From Betaproteobacteria bacterium (GTDB lineage Bacteria; Pseudomonadota; Gammaproteobacteria; Burkholderiales; Rhodocyclaceae), in NCBI GenBank assembly GCA_016705475.1, contig JADIYD010000007.1, forward strand, positions 1 through 64,000: 64,000 nucleotides of DNA, written 5' to 3'. The notes under the pieces are model-generated. The model searched no databases and was not told the origin of the DNA. It saw only the letters and a program-made list of their open reading frames with translations. Numbering within the stretch: the first letter of the stretch is position 1; every line of letters begins with the position of its first letter. Below, one piece after another: positions 55,089-64,000 of this stretch. Made by a program: the position numbers and the translations under genes.

Positions 55089-58000
55089 ATGAACGTTTCG
55101 TCGTGGTCGATCCGCAATCCGACGCCGGCCATCCTGCTTTTCGTGCTCCTCACGCTGGCCGGGTTCATGGGCTTCAAGGCGATGAAGATCCAGCAGTTCA
55201 TGGACATCGATTTGCCGAACGTCATCGTCACGGCGAGCCTGCCTGGCGCCGCGCCGGCCCAGATGGAAACCGAAGTGGCGCGCAAGATCGAGAATTCGGT
55301 GGCGACGCTGCAGGGCATCAAGCACATCTACACCAAGGTGCAGGACGGCACAGCGACGGTGACCGTCGAGTTCCGCCTGGAAAAACCGACGCAGGAAGCG
55401 GTCGACGACGTCCGCGATGCCATTTCGCGCATCCGCGCCGATTTGCCGGGTGACCTGCGCGATCCGGTCATCAGCAAAATGAACCTGTCCGGCGCCCCAA
55501 TCCTGACCTATACCGTGGCGTCGAACCGCATGGATAGCGAGGCGCTGTCGTGGTTTGTCGACAACACCGTCAGCAAGGCCATCCTCTCGGCGCGTGGCGT
55601 TGGTGCCGTGTCGCGGGTTGGCGGTGTGACGCGCGAAATCCGCATCGAACTCGACCCGGCCAGGATGCTGGCGCTCAGCGTCACGGCGGCCGATATCTCG
55701 CGCCAGCTCAAGCAGATCCAGCAGGATGCCTCGGGCGGCCGGGCTGACGTCGGCGGCATCGAGCAGTCTGTGCGCACCATCGCCACCGTCAAGAGCGCTG
55801 ATGAACTGGGCGGCATGGACATCGTGCTCTCCGATGGCCGCCGCATCCGCCTCGATCAGGTGGCGACGATCAGCGATACCGTCGGCGAGCAGCGCACCGA
55901 AGCCCTGCTCAACGGCAAGCCGGTCGTCGGCTTCGAGATCACGCGCAGCAAGGGCGCCGGTGAAGTCGAGGTCGCCGACAGCGTCAAGGTCGTGCTCGAC
56001 AAGCTGAAGGCCGATCATCCCGACATCGAAATCACCGAAGCCTTCAACTTCGTCGATCCGGTCATCGAAAACTACGAAGGCTCGATGAAGCTGCTTGTCG
56101 AAGGCGCCATCCTCGCCGTGCTCGTCGTCTGGCTATTCCTGCGCGATGGCCGGGCCACCTTCGTCTCGGCCGCTGCGCTGCCGCTGTCGGCGATCCCGAC
56201 CTTTGCCGCGATGTACTTGATGGGCTTCACGCTCAACGTCGTCACCCTGCTCTCGATGTCGCTGGTCGTCGGTATTCTGGTTGATGACGCCATCGTCGAA
56301 ATCGAAAACATCATGCGCCACCTGCGCATGGGCAAAACGCCCTACCAGGCGGCCATGGAAGCGGCCGACGAAATTGGTCTGGCGGTCATCGCCACCACCT
56401 TTACGCTGATTGCCGTCTTTCTGCCGACCGCTTTCATGGGTGGCGTCGCCGGCAAATTCTTCGTCCAATTCGGGTGGACCGCAGCCGTCGCCGTTTTCTT
56501 CTCGCTCGTCGTCGCCCGCATGCTGACGCCGATGATGGCCGCCTACATCCTGCGTCCGGTCACGCACGACGAGCCGACGCCGCGCTGGTTGAGGTATTAC
56601 GAAGGCTGGGCCACCTGGTGCCTCAAACACCGCATCCTGACCATGCTCGGCGCCGCCTTCTTCTTCGTCGGCTCCTTCATGCTCGTCCCCCTGCTGCCGA
56701 CTGGCTTCGTCCCCGCCGACGACGTGTCGCAAACGCAAATCTACCTCTCCCTGCCGCCCGGCGCGACGCTCAAGGAATCGGTCGCCATTGCCGAGCAGGC
56801 CCGCCACATTGCCGAGGCCAACGAGCACGTCAAGCTGGTGTATACCGCCGTCGGCGGCGGCAAAGCCGGCAGCGATCCCTTTGCCGCCTCGGGCGCTGCC
56901 GAGGTACGGAAATCCACGCTGACCATCAACCTGACACCGCGCAGCGAGCGTTCGGGTATCAGCAAGCAGGTCATCGAAGGCCAGTTGCGCGAGGCGCTGA
57001 GCGTCATCCCCGGCGCCCAGATCAAGGTTGGTCTGGCCTCCGGCAACGCCAAATACGTTCTCGTCCTGGCCAGCGAAAACGGCCCGCTGTTGTCCGAGCA
57101 CGCCCGACTCGTCGAGCGCGACCTGCGCACCATTCCCGGCATCGGCGGCATCACGACGACAGCCAGCCTGGTTCGCCCGGAACTGGTCATTCGCCCCGAT
57201 TTCGCCCGCATGGCCGATCTCGGCGTGACCTCGGCGGCCATCGCCGACACCCTGCGCATCGCCACCGCCGGTGATTACGATCAGGGGCTGGCCAAGCTCA
57301 ACCTCGCCCAGCGCCAGGTGCCTATCGTCGTCAAGCTGCCGCCGGCGGCGCGCACCGACCTCGCCCTGCTCGAACGCCTGACCGTGCCCGGCAAACACGG
57401 CCCGGTCCTGCTCGCCAACGTCGCTTCGGTGAGCATCGCCGGCGGCCCGGCCGAGATCGACCGCTATGACCGCCTGCGCAACATCAATTTCGAAATCGAG
57501 CTCAACGACCAGCCGCTGGGCGAAGTCGAGGCCGCGGCGCTCAGGCAGCCGAGCCTGACCAACCTGCCGCCCGGTGTCATCCAGACCACGGTCGGCGACG
57601 CCGAGGCGATGGGCGAACTGTTCGCCAGTTTCGCGTTGGCCATGGCCACCGGCGTCCTCTGCATCTACATCGTGCTGGTTTTGCTTTTCAAGGATTTCGT
57701 CCAGCCGGTGACCATTCTCGCCGCGCTCGTGCTCTCCGTGCCGGGGGCTTTTCTGGCACTTTTCGTGACCAGCACGGCGCTGTCGATGCCATCGATGATC
57801 GGCCTCATCATGCTCATGGGCATCGCCACCAAGAACTCCATTCTGCTCATCGACTACGTCGTGCTGGCTCGTCGCGATCACGGCCTGAACCGCTGGGATG
57901 CCCTGCTCGACGCCTGCCGCAAGCGCGCCCGGCCCATCGTCATGACGACTGTGGCCATGGGCGCCGGCATGATGCCGATTGCGCTGGGCATCGGCACCGA

Positions 58001-58151
58001 TCCGAGCTTCCGCGCCCCGATGGCCATCGTCGTTATCGGCGGCCTGATCACCTCGACCTTCCTGAGCCTGCTCGTCATCCCGGTGGTGTTCACCTACGTT
58101 GACGACCTGATCGGGCTGGTTCGGGCGCGCCTGGGGCTGAAGCCGCATTGA
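55089..58151 (+). CDS. RND efflux permease (HAE1/AcrB type)
   Basis: 1020 residues from ATG 55089, with GAGGG upstream. Proton-driven inner-membrane pump with 12 membrane helices in two repeated halves and large periplasmic loops. Seen: SWSIRNPTPAILLFVLLTLA, MDIDLPNVIVTASLPGAAPA, the TM4 charged motif GILVDDAIVEIENIMRH, TFTLIAVFLPTAFMGGVAG and the second-half GLIMLMGIATKNSILLIDYV then PIVMTTVAMGAGMMPIALG. It pairs with the upstream adaptor. The long antisense open frame is a GC artefact. Position 56461-56488 resembles the dispersed repeat but encodes ordinary TM residues. Confidence 0.95.
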   Translation: MNVSSWSIRNPTPAILLFVLLTLAGFMGFKAMKIQQFMDIDLPNVIVTASLPGAAPAQMETEVARKIENSVATLQGIKHIYTKVQDGTATVTVEFRLEKPTQEAVDDVRDAISRIRADLPGDLRDPVISKMNLSGAPILTYTVASNRMDSEALSWFVDNTVSKAILSARGVGAVSRVGGVTREIRIELDPARMLALSVTAADISRQLKQIQQDASGGRADVGGIEQSVRTIATVKSADELGGMDIVLSDGRRIRLDQVATISDTVGEQRTEALLNGKPVVGFEITRSKGAGEVEVADSVKVVLDKLKADHPDIEITEAFNFVDPVIENYEGSMKLLVEGAILAVLVVWLFLRDGRATFVSAAALPLSAIPTFAAMYLMGFTLNVVTLLSMSLVVGILVDDAIVEIENIMRHLRMGKTPYQAAMEAADEIGLAVIATTFTLIAVFLPTAFMGGVAGKFFVQFGWTAAVAVFFSLVVARMLTPMMAAYILRPVTHDEPTPRWLRYYEGWATWCLKHRILTMLGAAFFFVGSFMLVPLLPTGFVPADDVSQTQIYLSLPPGATLKESVAIAEQARHIAEANEHVKLVYTAVGGGKAGSDPFAASGAAEVRKSTLTINLTPRSERSGISKQVIEGQLREALSVIPGAQIKVGLASGNAKYVLVLASENGPLLSEHARLVERDLRTIPGIGGITTTASLVRPELVIRPDFARMADLGVTSAAIADTLRIATAGDYDQGLAKLNLAQRQVPIVVKLPPAARTDLALLERLTVPGKHGPVLLANVASVSIAGGPAEIDRYDRLRNINFEIELNDQPLGEVEAAALRQPSLTNLPPGVIQTTVGDAEAMGELFASFALAMATGVLCIYIVLVLLFKDFVQPVTILAALVLSVPGAFLALFVTSTALSMPSMIGLIMLMGIATKNSILLIDYVVLARRDHGLNRWDALLDACRKRARPIVMTTVAMGAGMMPIALGIGTDPSFRAPMAIVVIGGLITSTFLSLLVIPVVFTYVDDLIGLVRARLGLKPH

Positions 58152-58247
58152 TCAGCGCGGACCCGACGCAGATTTATGCCAAGTGTGAAATATCTCACTG
58201 ATCCGAAAAAAGGATAGCGTTACCTTAGGACCATGGAGGGTTATGTC

Positions 58248-58517
58248 ATGGTAATCACAGCAAACATAGCGTATTTCAAGGGTGAGTTTGTCGCTTCCCT
58301 GAGCGATGGCAAGCGTATTGAGCGGTACGACTGGCGCGAGATGGCGCGGGCGCTCCATGAATTGGGTGTGGGCGATACTGCCATCGAATATCAATGGCAC
58401 GCCGGGCAGCGCATGATTACGGCTGGCCAGCAGGTGGCATTACGGGCGGAAATTCGTCGTCTGTCGCATATGTCTGCAAACCACACCGTTAGAAATCATC
58501 GCGTGGCCGCAGCATGA
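58248..58517 (+). CDS. small hypothetical protein
   Basis: 89 residues from ATG 58248, with GGAGGG 8 bases before. An alternative ATG at 58233 overlaps that Shine-Dalgarno. The sequence (MVITANIAYFKGEFVASLSD, then YDWREMARALHELGVGD and MITAGQQVALRAEIRR) has no motif I recognise. Cytosolic, no signal or membrane segment. It stands alone between the RND operon and the convergent tamB. Confidence 0.55.
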   Translation: MVITANIAYFKGEFVASLSDGKRIERYDWREMARALHELGVGDTAIEYQWHAGQRMITAGQQVALRAEIRRLSHMSANHTVRNHRVAAA

Positions 58518-58534
58518 TCGGACGTTATCTGGCG

Positions 58535-61500
58535 TCAGTCCTTCTGGACGATGGTCTTTTTTTCTGCACGCCCGAAGCTCAGCGTGTAGAAAACGTCCAG
58601 CGCATTGTCACTGCCCGCGCGGCCAATGACAGCGATTTGTCGCGTCAGGTTGACGGTCAGTTTGACGATGCCTTCGGCGCGACCGAGCGTCTGCTCGTAG
58701 GAAACAAGCGCGTTTGACGAGAGGCGTTTGCCGACGCTGAGAATCTGCTGGCCGGTTGTCCCGGCCGTGTCGATGCTGTTGCCACCGGCCACGCGGCTGC
58801 TTGGCTGACGCCCCCCAGTGTCGCCGATATTGCCCTGACGAAGGCCGAATTCGTCGAATCCAAAGGTTTTTTTCAATTGCTGGACAACATTCCCTGAATC
58901 GTTGCCAAGCAGGCCGCCCGCTGCCGAAAAGAGCAGCGTCGCGTCGCCTGCGCCCATCTGTTCCGGGCCATGGCCCAGAACAAGCCAGGCGAGCTTTTCG
59001 GCGTCGGCCAGTTCCGGATCGGAGATGAGCTTGACCACCGGCTTCTGTGCCGTGCCGCCGATCTGCACGCCGGGTTCGACCGCCAGCCCCTTGCGCACGG
59101 CGCGCACGTCGAGACCGGGGTTGTCGAGCAAGCCATTGAAACTCAGGATGCCGCGCTCGATGTCCAGTTTCTGGCCATAGGCATCGAAGCGGCCGTCGCG
59201 CGCACGAATCGTGCCGTTCGCCCGTGGCAGGTCGCGTCCCTTGGCGGTAATCCTGAGATCGCCGACCAGGCGGCTGGAAAGACCTGCTCCGTTGAACAGG
59301 AAATGGCTGCCGAGGTCGGTGCTGACGTCGAGTTCGACTTTCGGGCGTAGACGGGGGGCTGGTTTCTCGCTGACCGGGCGTTTGACCACGACATCATCGG
59401 AAAGGCGTGGTGTGCCGCCCGGGGCAAGTTGCCAATAACCTGCATCGACAGCCAGTTTGCCGACCGCACCCAGCGTGCCGTCCTTCAGGCTGAGTCGGCC
59501 ATTGCCGGAAACGGCGATCCATTGATCGGGTAGCTGGAAAGCGCCAAGGCGGTCAAGTTTGATGTCGAGAAAAGCGTCGTCGCTCTGCATGCTGCGGTCA
59601 ACCCGAATTTCCCCTGAAATATCAAGTCGCCCCGGTTGTTTGGTTAGCGCAGAGAGGTCGTCGCGCGTTAGCAGACGTATTGCCCGGGGCAAGGGTTGCA
59701 GCTGGCTGTCGAAGCCGAGGCGGTTGATATGCAGCAGGTTGTCGCGCAGATCGACATCGAGCTCACCACGCACCAGGTTGAGATTTTGCGCAGGCAACCG
59801 CAGGGCCAGTTTGTCGCCGCGGAATCGGCCGTTGAAGAGGGGTTCGGCGGGCGTGCCGGCCAGTTGCATTTCACCGCTGAGGTGGCCTTCGCTCTGCCAG
59901 CCTTCACCGATCAGTTCGGCCAGCCAGCCGAGATCGGCGATGTCGGTGTTGAGCCGCCCCTGCCAGCGGGATTTGCGGTCGAGTGACCAGGCGCCGAGCA
60001 TGGCCGCAGAGAGCTCCCCGTCGACCTTGCCGAGTCGGCTCCCTGCGGCATTCAGAGTGGCGCGCAACTGTTTCGTGTCGGCGCCTGCTTGCAGCGTGGC
60101 CTGCCAGTCGAGCGGATCGCCCATGAGTTTCGCCGGGCCAACGCTCCAGCCGGCGCCGGCCAGTTTGATCGGGGCTGGCGCGGCAAGGCGTACATTGCGC
60201 GACGTGTCGGTGCTGTTCAGTTTTGCCTCGAGCAGCCGGCCTTGCCACTGGCTGAAATCGGCGCTCAAGCCGCCGTCGGCAGCGAAGGTCAACAGATTCT
60301 TGCCGGCTACGTCGGCGCTGGCCGTCAGGTTGTGCGCCTCGTTGGTGCCTGCGCCATGGGCGCGGACGTTGCGCAGCAAGCCGGGCTGGTCTGGCGTGTC
60401 GACGGCTGCGATGGCGAGATCGAGGTTCAACGGCGAGCTGGTCTCCCCGGCGGCGTTGGCTTTCAGGCTCAGGCCGGTGAGGCGGGCGATGCCGGGCTTG
60501 CCGATTTTGGCGGCGGTCAACTGGCCGGCGAATTTCGGTTGTTGCGCCGAGCCGGACAGGTCGAATCGGCCCGTGATGCCGCCGTCCAGACCGTAGGGAG
60601 CGAGCTGCTGGGCATCGAGGTCGACGACCACGGTGTCGCCGGGCTGGCCGAAAGCGCCCTTGGCGGTCAGGTGATTGGCGCCGGAGACGAGCTGGATATC
60701 GATGCCCGGAATGCGTGGCCAGGCGATGCTGAGCTTGCCTTGTCCGTTCAGTGGCTGGTTGGCGACCCGGCTGTCTTTGAGCGAAAAGCTGGCGTCGACC
60801 ACGGCCCGCGGGTCGAGCCGGCCGTCGGCCTTGAAGCTGGCGTTGATCTGCGCTGCCGGCACTTTGGCGAAGCGGCTCGGGTCAAAACGTTGCAGTTCGC
60901 CTTCGGCCATGAAGGTGCGCGGCGTTTTGAGATCGAGTTCGGCCTTGGCGATCAGGCGGGCGTCGCCGGCCGAGAGTTGCAGTTGCGGCAGGTCGATGCG
61001 CTCGCCGCTATGGCTGGCTTCGGCGAGCAGGGCGAAGGTGGCGTCCTTGAGATCGAGCTTGAGTTGCTGACGGTCGGTGCCGAGCAGACTTGAAATTGGG
61101 CCTTTTAATCGGGTTGACCGCAGCGATGAGACGATTTGCGCGGCGTCGAGGCGGTTGGCGGTCAGCGCCAGCTGCAGGGTGCCGTCACGCCATTCGCCGC
61201 TACCGTCGAGTTCGCCGTTGCCGGGCAGTGTGGCGTAAAGCGTGGCGAATTTGGCGCTGCTGCCCTGCCAGTCGACCGTGCCGGCCAGCGTGGCGAGCGG
61301 CAGGCGCTGGCGGTCGAGGGCGCCGGGTTGGTGGTTGGTCAGGCCGAAGCTGCCGACGATGCCGTCGCCTTGCGGTGCGAGGTCGGCGGTGATGCTGAGC
61401 TTTGCCTGTGGCGCGCCGGGCTGCCAGGTGGCCGGGTCGATGTCTTCAAGCAGGACGCGGGCGCTGGCGAAAGCGGCATCGGCGAAGGGGGTGAGCGCGA

Positions 61501-62173
61501 CTTCGGCGGTGCCGGCGACGCCCTGGGTGGCGACGGCGCTGATTGCGATGCGTTCGAGCGGGCCGTTGGCAGTCAGCGACATGGCGAGCGGTCGCTCGTC
61601 GAGCTGGCCGGAAATCTCGGCGCTGGCGGCGAGCGGAAAGGGGGCGAGGCCGTCGAGGCTGGCGCGGCCGGTGATGGCGATGCCGCCGGTCAGAGCGTGC
61701 AGGTCGTCGATCCGGTGCTGGCGGCCATCGCTGGCGAAGCTGGCAGCGAGGTCGGTAGCGGTGAAGCCGTCGTCGACGCTCAGTTTCAAAATGGCCAGTT
61801 TTTTGGCGTTGACCGTGACAGGCAGTTGCAGGTCGGTCGGCACGGGCGTCGGCGTGTCGCTCGGGGTGGTGACGATGTGCAGGGCGGTGATGCTCAGTTC
61901 GGCGATGTCCAGCGTGCCGCGAAGCAGGGCGGATGGCGCCCAGTCGAGATGAACCTGCGTCGCTTCGATTTGCAACGTGGCGCTTTGCCAGCGCAGTTGG
62001 CCGATGTCCATGTTGCCGAGAAGGCGGCCGCTGGCTTGCTCGATCTGCAACTGGCCAGCGGTGGCGCGTTGGGCTAGTTCGATGGCGGTTTGCAGACCGC
62101 TTTCGCTGGTCGTCAGCCAACCGAGGCCGCCCATGAAGGCGGCGCTGGCGAGGAGGGCTAGGGGGCGTTTCAT
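58535..62173 (-). CDS. tamB: translocation and assembly module protein TamB
   Basis: 1212 residues. TamB is an inner-membrane-anchored periplasmic beta-groove protein that works with TamA in outer-membrane protein assembly and phospholipid transport. It has an N-terminal anchor (PLALLASAAFMGGLGWLTTS), a very long beta-repeat middle and the C-terminal DUF490 domain (GRFDAYGQKLDIERGILSFN, then LGHGPEQM, FGFDEFGLRQG and LSVGKRLSSNALVSYEQTLG). The start is 12 bases after the tamA stop, so tamA-tamB is an operon. Three imperfect dispersed-repeat copies (59588-59615, 61091-61124, 61784-61821) lie inside the coding region and stay in frame. Confidence 0.93.
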   Translation of the reverse strand: MKRPLALLASAAFMGGLGWLTTSESGLQTAIELAQRATAGQLQIEQASGRLLGNMDIGQLRWQSATLQIEATQVHLDWAPSALLRGTLDIAELSITALHIVTTPSDTPTPVPTDLQLPVTVNAKKLAILKLSVDDGFTATDLAASFASDGRQHRIDDLHALTGGIAITGRASLDGLAPFPLAASAEISGQLDERPLAMSLTANGPLERIAISAVATQGVAGTAEVALTPFADAAFASARVLLEDIDPATWQPGAPQAKLSITADLAPQGDGIVGSFGLTNHQPGALDRQRLPLATLAGTVDWQGSSAKFATLYATLPGNGELDGSGEWRDGTLQLALTANRLDAAQIVSSLRSTRLKGPISSLLGTDRQQLKLDLKDATFALLAEASHSGERIDLPQLQLSAGDARLIAKAELDLKTPRTFMAEGELQRFDPSRFAKVPAAQINASFKADGRLDPRAVVDASFSLKDSRVANQPLNGQGKLSIAWPRIPGIDIQLVSGANHLTAKGAFGQPGDTVVVDLDAQQLAPYGLDGGITGRFDLSGSAQQPKFAGQLTAAKIGKPGIARLTGLSLKANAAGETSSPLNLDLAIAAVDTPDQPGLLRNVRAHGAGTNEAHNLTASADVAGKNLLTFAADGGLSADFSQWQGRLLEAKLNSTDTSRNVRLAAPAPIKLAGAGWSVGPAKLMGDPLDWQATLQAGADTKQLRATLNAAGSRLGKVDGELSAAMLGAWSLDRKSRWQGRLNTDIADLGWLAELIGEGWQSEGHLSGEMQLAGTPAEPLFNGRFRGDKLALRLPAQNLNLVRGELDVDLRDNLLHINRLGFDSQLQPLPRAIRLLTRDDLSALTKQPGRLDISGEIRVDRSMQSDDAFLDIKLDRLGAFQLPDQWIAVSGNGRLSLKDGTLGAVGKLAVDAGYWQLAPGGTPRLSDDVVVKRPVSEKPAPRLRPKVELDVSTDLGSHFLFNGAGLSSRLVGDLRITAKGRDLPRANGTIRARDGRFDAYGQKLDIERGILSFNGLLDNPGLDVRAVRKGLAVEPGVQIGGTAQKPVVKLISDPELADAEKLAWLVLGHGPEQMGAGDATLLFSAAGGLLGNDSGNVVQQLKKTFGFDEFGLRQGNIGDTGGRQPSSRVAGGNSIDTAGTTGQQILSVGKRLSSNALVSYEQTLGRAEGIVKLTVNLTRQIAVIGRAGSDNALDVFYTLSFGRAEKKTIVQKD

Positions 62174-62184
62174 TTCACCGGCGC

Positions 62185-63864
62185 TTAGAACGGGATGGCC
62201 AGCGAGAAGTGCAGGTGCACTTCCTGGTTGCGTTCGCCGTAGGCGAGGTCGACGCCGATCGGCCCGGCCGGGCTGCGCCAGCGGGCGCCGAGGCCGGCAC
62301 CGACAGCGAGGCGGACATCCTGCAGGGAATCGACCGCGTCGCCAGCATCGACGAAGGCGGCGATGCCCCAGCTGTCATCCAGCCAGTGCGTCACTTCGGC
62401 GCTGGCGGTCGCCATGTAGCGGCCGCCGACGGTTGCGCCGCTCTCCGTGACGCCAAGACTGTTGTAGGCGTAGCCGCGCACCGTTCCCGCGCCGCCGGTG
62501 CGGAACAGGTAGTCCTGCGGGATGCCATCGCGCGAATCGGCGAAGGTGTAGCCGACTTCTGCGCGCAGATTGAGCGTGTCAGCGCGGCCGAGCGGCATGT
62601 AATGCTGGACGCGGGCGTGCAGGCGAATGAAATTCTGGTCGGAGAGGACCGCCTTGGCGCCGCCGCCGAGTTGCACCTGGACAACCGAACCATCGCGCGG
62701 GTCGAGCAGGTTGTCGATGCGGCGCCACGTCCAAACGCCGTTGGGGACCAGCGCGCGGGCGGTTTCCGGGTTGGTGCCGTTGGTTTCGCGGCGCTCCTCC
62801 TGCCAATTCAGCGATAGCCGCTGTTCGACGATGCCCCGTTGCTGGACGGTCTGCGCACCGAAAGCGTAGCGCTCGGTTTTCAGACCCTGGATGTCGGCAG
62901 CCTGCGCCATGATGCCGACGCTGTGCCGGCGGTTGCGTTCGTCAGGCGGCAGGAAAACGTCGGCGTAGGCGGTCTGCCTTTTCTGCTCATAACGCAGCCC
63001 GCTATCCAGCGACCAGCCACGGCTGAGCACGTTGGGCGTGTGGTAATTCACCTCGACGCGGGCGCCGGTGTTGGAACTGGCGCCGGCACCGAAGGAGACG
63101 CGGTGCGGTGAACGTTCGCGCACGCGAACGAGGACGGGAACGGTGGCCGTGCCATCCTCATTGACGATGGCCGCCTCGCGCTCGAGCGTCGTCTGCACCG
63201 ACGAAAAATACGGCGTCGCCTGCAGCGCGCCCTGCAGCGCGCTCAGGCGGTCTTCGCGGTAGGGCTGGCCGGGCTTGAAGGCACGGTTGTAGCGTTCGAC
63301 GAGATCGGGCGGGTAGTTCTGCAGGCCCTCGACCCGTATCGCGCCAAAGCGGTAGCGCGGGCCGGCGTCGAAATGCGCGCGAAGGTCGGCGCGATGCGTT
63401 TCGGTGTCGATGCCGGCCTCGCTGTCGACCAGTTTGGCGTCGGCGTGTTCGATAGCCAGCAGATCGGCCAGAATCTGCTGCTTGGCATCGTTCCAGTCGG
63501 CTTGCCGGAAAGGCTGGCCGACCGGCAGGCCCCAGCCGGCGATCAGTTCCGATTTCCTTTTTGCCTCGATATTCCCGTCGACCGTGACATTGACGCTGGC
63601 AATGGTCGTCCGCGGCCCGGGATCGAGGTTCAGCGTCAGGCCGTCATCGTTTTCAGTGAACTTGAATACCGGCGAAAAATAGCCCTCGGTCGCCAGAATG
63701 TCGCTGAGCTGCCCCTGCAAACGATTCGGGTTGCCGGCTTCTTCCGGCAGCCAGGGCGACAGCAGTTCGTTGATCTCATCCGGCGCCTGCACGGTCAACT
63801 CGCCCGCCACCAGCGGGGGGGCGATGGCCAGAAGCAACAGAAGAGGGAGGTGGCGGCAGATCAC
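62185..63864 (-). CDS. tamA: outer-membrane assembly factor TamA (Omp85/BamA family)
   Basis: 559 residues. A signal peptide (LPLLLLLAIAPPLVAG), then about three POTRA domains (TVQAPDEINELLSPWLP; VTVDGNIEAKRKSEL; GAIRVEGLQNYPPDLVERYN), and a C-terminal 16-strand barrel with GAGASSNTGARVEVNYHTPN, the L6-type LFRTGGAGTVRGYAYNSLG and a terminal Phe (HFSLAIPF) for BAM recognition. It works with TamB across the periplasm. The gene is intact. Confidence 0.94.
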   Translation of the reverse strand: MICRHLPLLLLLAIAPPLVAGELTVQAPDEINELLSPWLPEEAGNPNRLQGQLSDILATEGYFSPVFKFTENDDGLTLNLDPGPRTTIASVNVTVDGNIEAKRKSELIAGWGLPVGQPFRQADWNDAKQQILADLLAIEHADAKLVDSEAGIDTETHRADLRAHFDAGPRYRFGAIRVEGLQNYPPDLVERYNRAFKPGQPYREDRLSALQGALQATPYFSSVQTTLEREAAIVNEDGTATVPVLVRVRERSPHRVSFGAGASSNTGARVEVNYHTPNVLSRGWSLDSGLRYEQKRQTAYADVFLPPDERNRRHSVGIMAQAADIQGLKTERYAFGAQTVQQRGIVEQRLSLNWQEERRETNGTNPETARALVPNGVWTWRRIDNLLDPRDGSVVQVQLGGGAKAVLSDQNFIRLHARVQHYMPLGRADTLNLRAEVGYTFADSRDGIPQDYLFRTGGAGTVRGYAYNSLGVTESGATVGGRYMATASAEVTHWLDDSWGIAAFVDAGDAVDSLQDVRLAVGAGLGARWRSPAGPIGVDLAYGERNQEVHLHFSLAIPF

Positions 63865-63873
63865 CCGGGCATT

Positions 63874-64000
63874 TTACGCGTCGGCAACGGCTTGGCGCGG
63901 CGGCATCAGAAAACTGCGCGGCTGGTGGTTCAGCCGGTTCCACAGCACGCGAAGCAGCGGCCCCCAGTGCTCGAAATGAATGCCGCGGGCGCGCATGGCG
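63874..64000 (-). CDS. unidentified gene, 3' end only
   Basis: The last 41 codons of a minus-strand gene: MRARGIHFEHWGPLLRVLWN, then RLNHQPRSFLMPPRQAVADA and a stop at 63874. It runs off the window edge. I do not recognise the family. It ends 10 bases before the tamA start and so may be cotranscribed with tamA-tamB. Confidence 0.5.
   Translation of the reverse strand, partial: AMRARGIHFEHWGPLLRVLWNRLNHQPRSFLMPPRQAVADA

Overview
The window reads as chromosomal DNA of a high-GC betaproteobacterium, most likely a Rhodocyclaceae member of the Dechloromonas/Accumulibacter type. The pointers are ubiA/ubiD, a three-gene PDH operon whose Lpd carries its own lipoyl domain, a PPK2, a PEP-CTERM tail, norE/norF and tamA/tamB. 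The genus is inference; no 16S or phylogenetic marker analysis was possible.

Layout. 1-6.3 kb: ubiA, two c556-like cytochromes, ubiD, a GNAT, a DUF4870-like membrane protein and a hybrid histidine kinase. Every one is frameshifted, often several times, which looks like poor sequence near a contig end rather than real decay. 6.3-10.7 kb: a QueG-like protein, dacB and a PAS chemoreceptor (the last two with one frameshift each). 10.7-13.1 kb: groES-groEL under a sigma32-like promoter plus a perfect CIRCE operator. 13.1-17.7 kb: DUF485-actP acetate uptake genes followed by an OmpR-type regulator/kinase pair; TGTAAG tandem motifs precede both units. 17.8-30.3 kb: tRNA-Phe with an integrated element: P4-type integrase, a hypothetical, an inovirus Gp2/YagK-like protein, AlpA, a glycine-zipper/zinc-ribbon protein, DUF932, YqaJ nuclease, an RDF-like protein, and a PHP/P-loop (TrlF-like) gene split by an IS256-family element and cut off by an IS3-family element. 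30.4-33.7 kb: a small conserved protein, rsmJ, sixA, ppk2 and a thioesterase. 33.8-40.3 kb: a PEP-CTERM remnant, then aceE-aceF-lpd (minus strand). 40.5-41.4 kb: norE-norF. 41.6-45.7 kb: folD-purE-ORF6N-purK-tsaC, tightly overlapping. 45.8-51 kb: tRNA-Ala, a type III restriction-modification pair and hicAB. 51.2-58.2 kb: a CBS protein, a family I CoA-transferase and an RND efflux pair. 58.2-64 kb: a small hypothetical, tamB-tamA (minus) and the 3' end of an unidentified gene.

The most unusual signal is a family of short dispersed repeats with the palindromic core CGGTC(A/G)ACCG followed by an A-run. Two copies 12.5 kb apart are identical over 39 bp, a third matches 26 bp, and several more lie in intergenic gaps and inside coding sequence. 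A second theme is that many frameshifts sit in short homopolymers, so several apparent pseudogenes may be consensus errors. The integrated element appears to be a relic whose right end was lost through IS activity.
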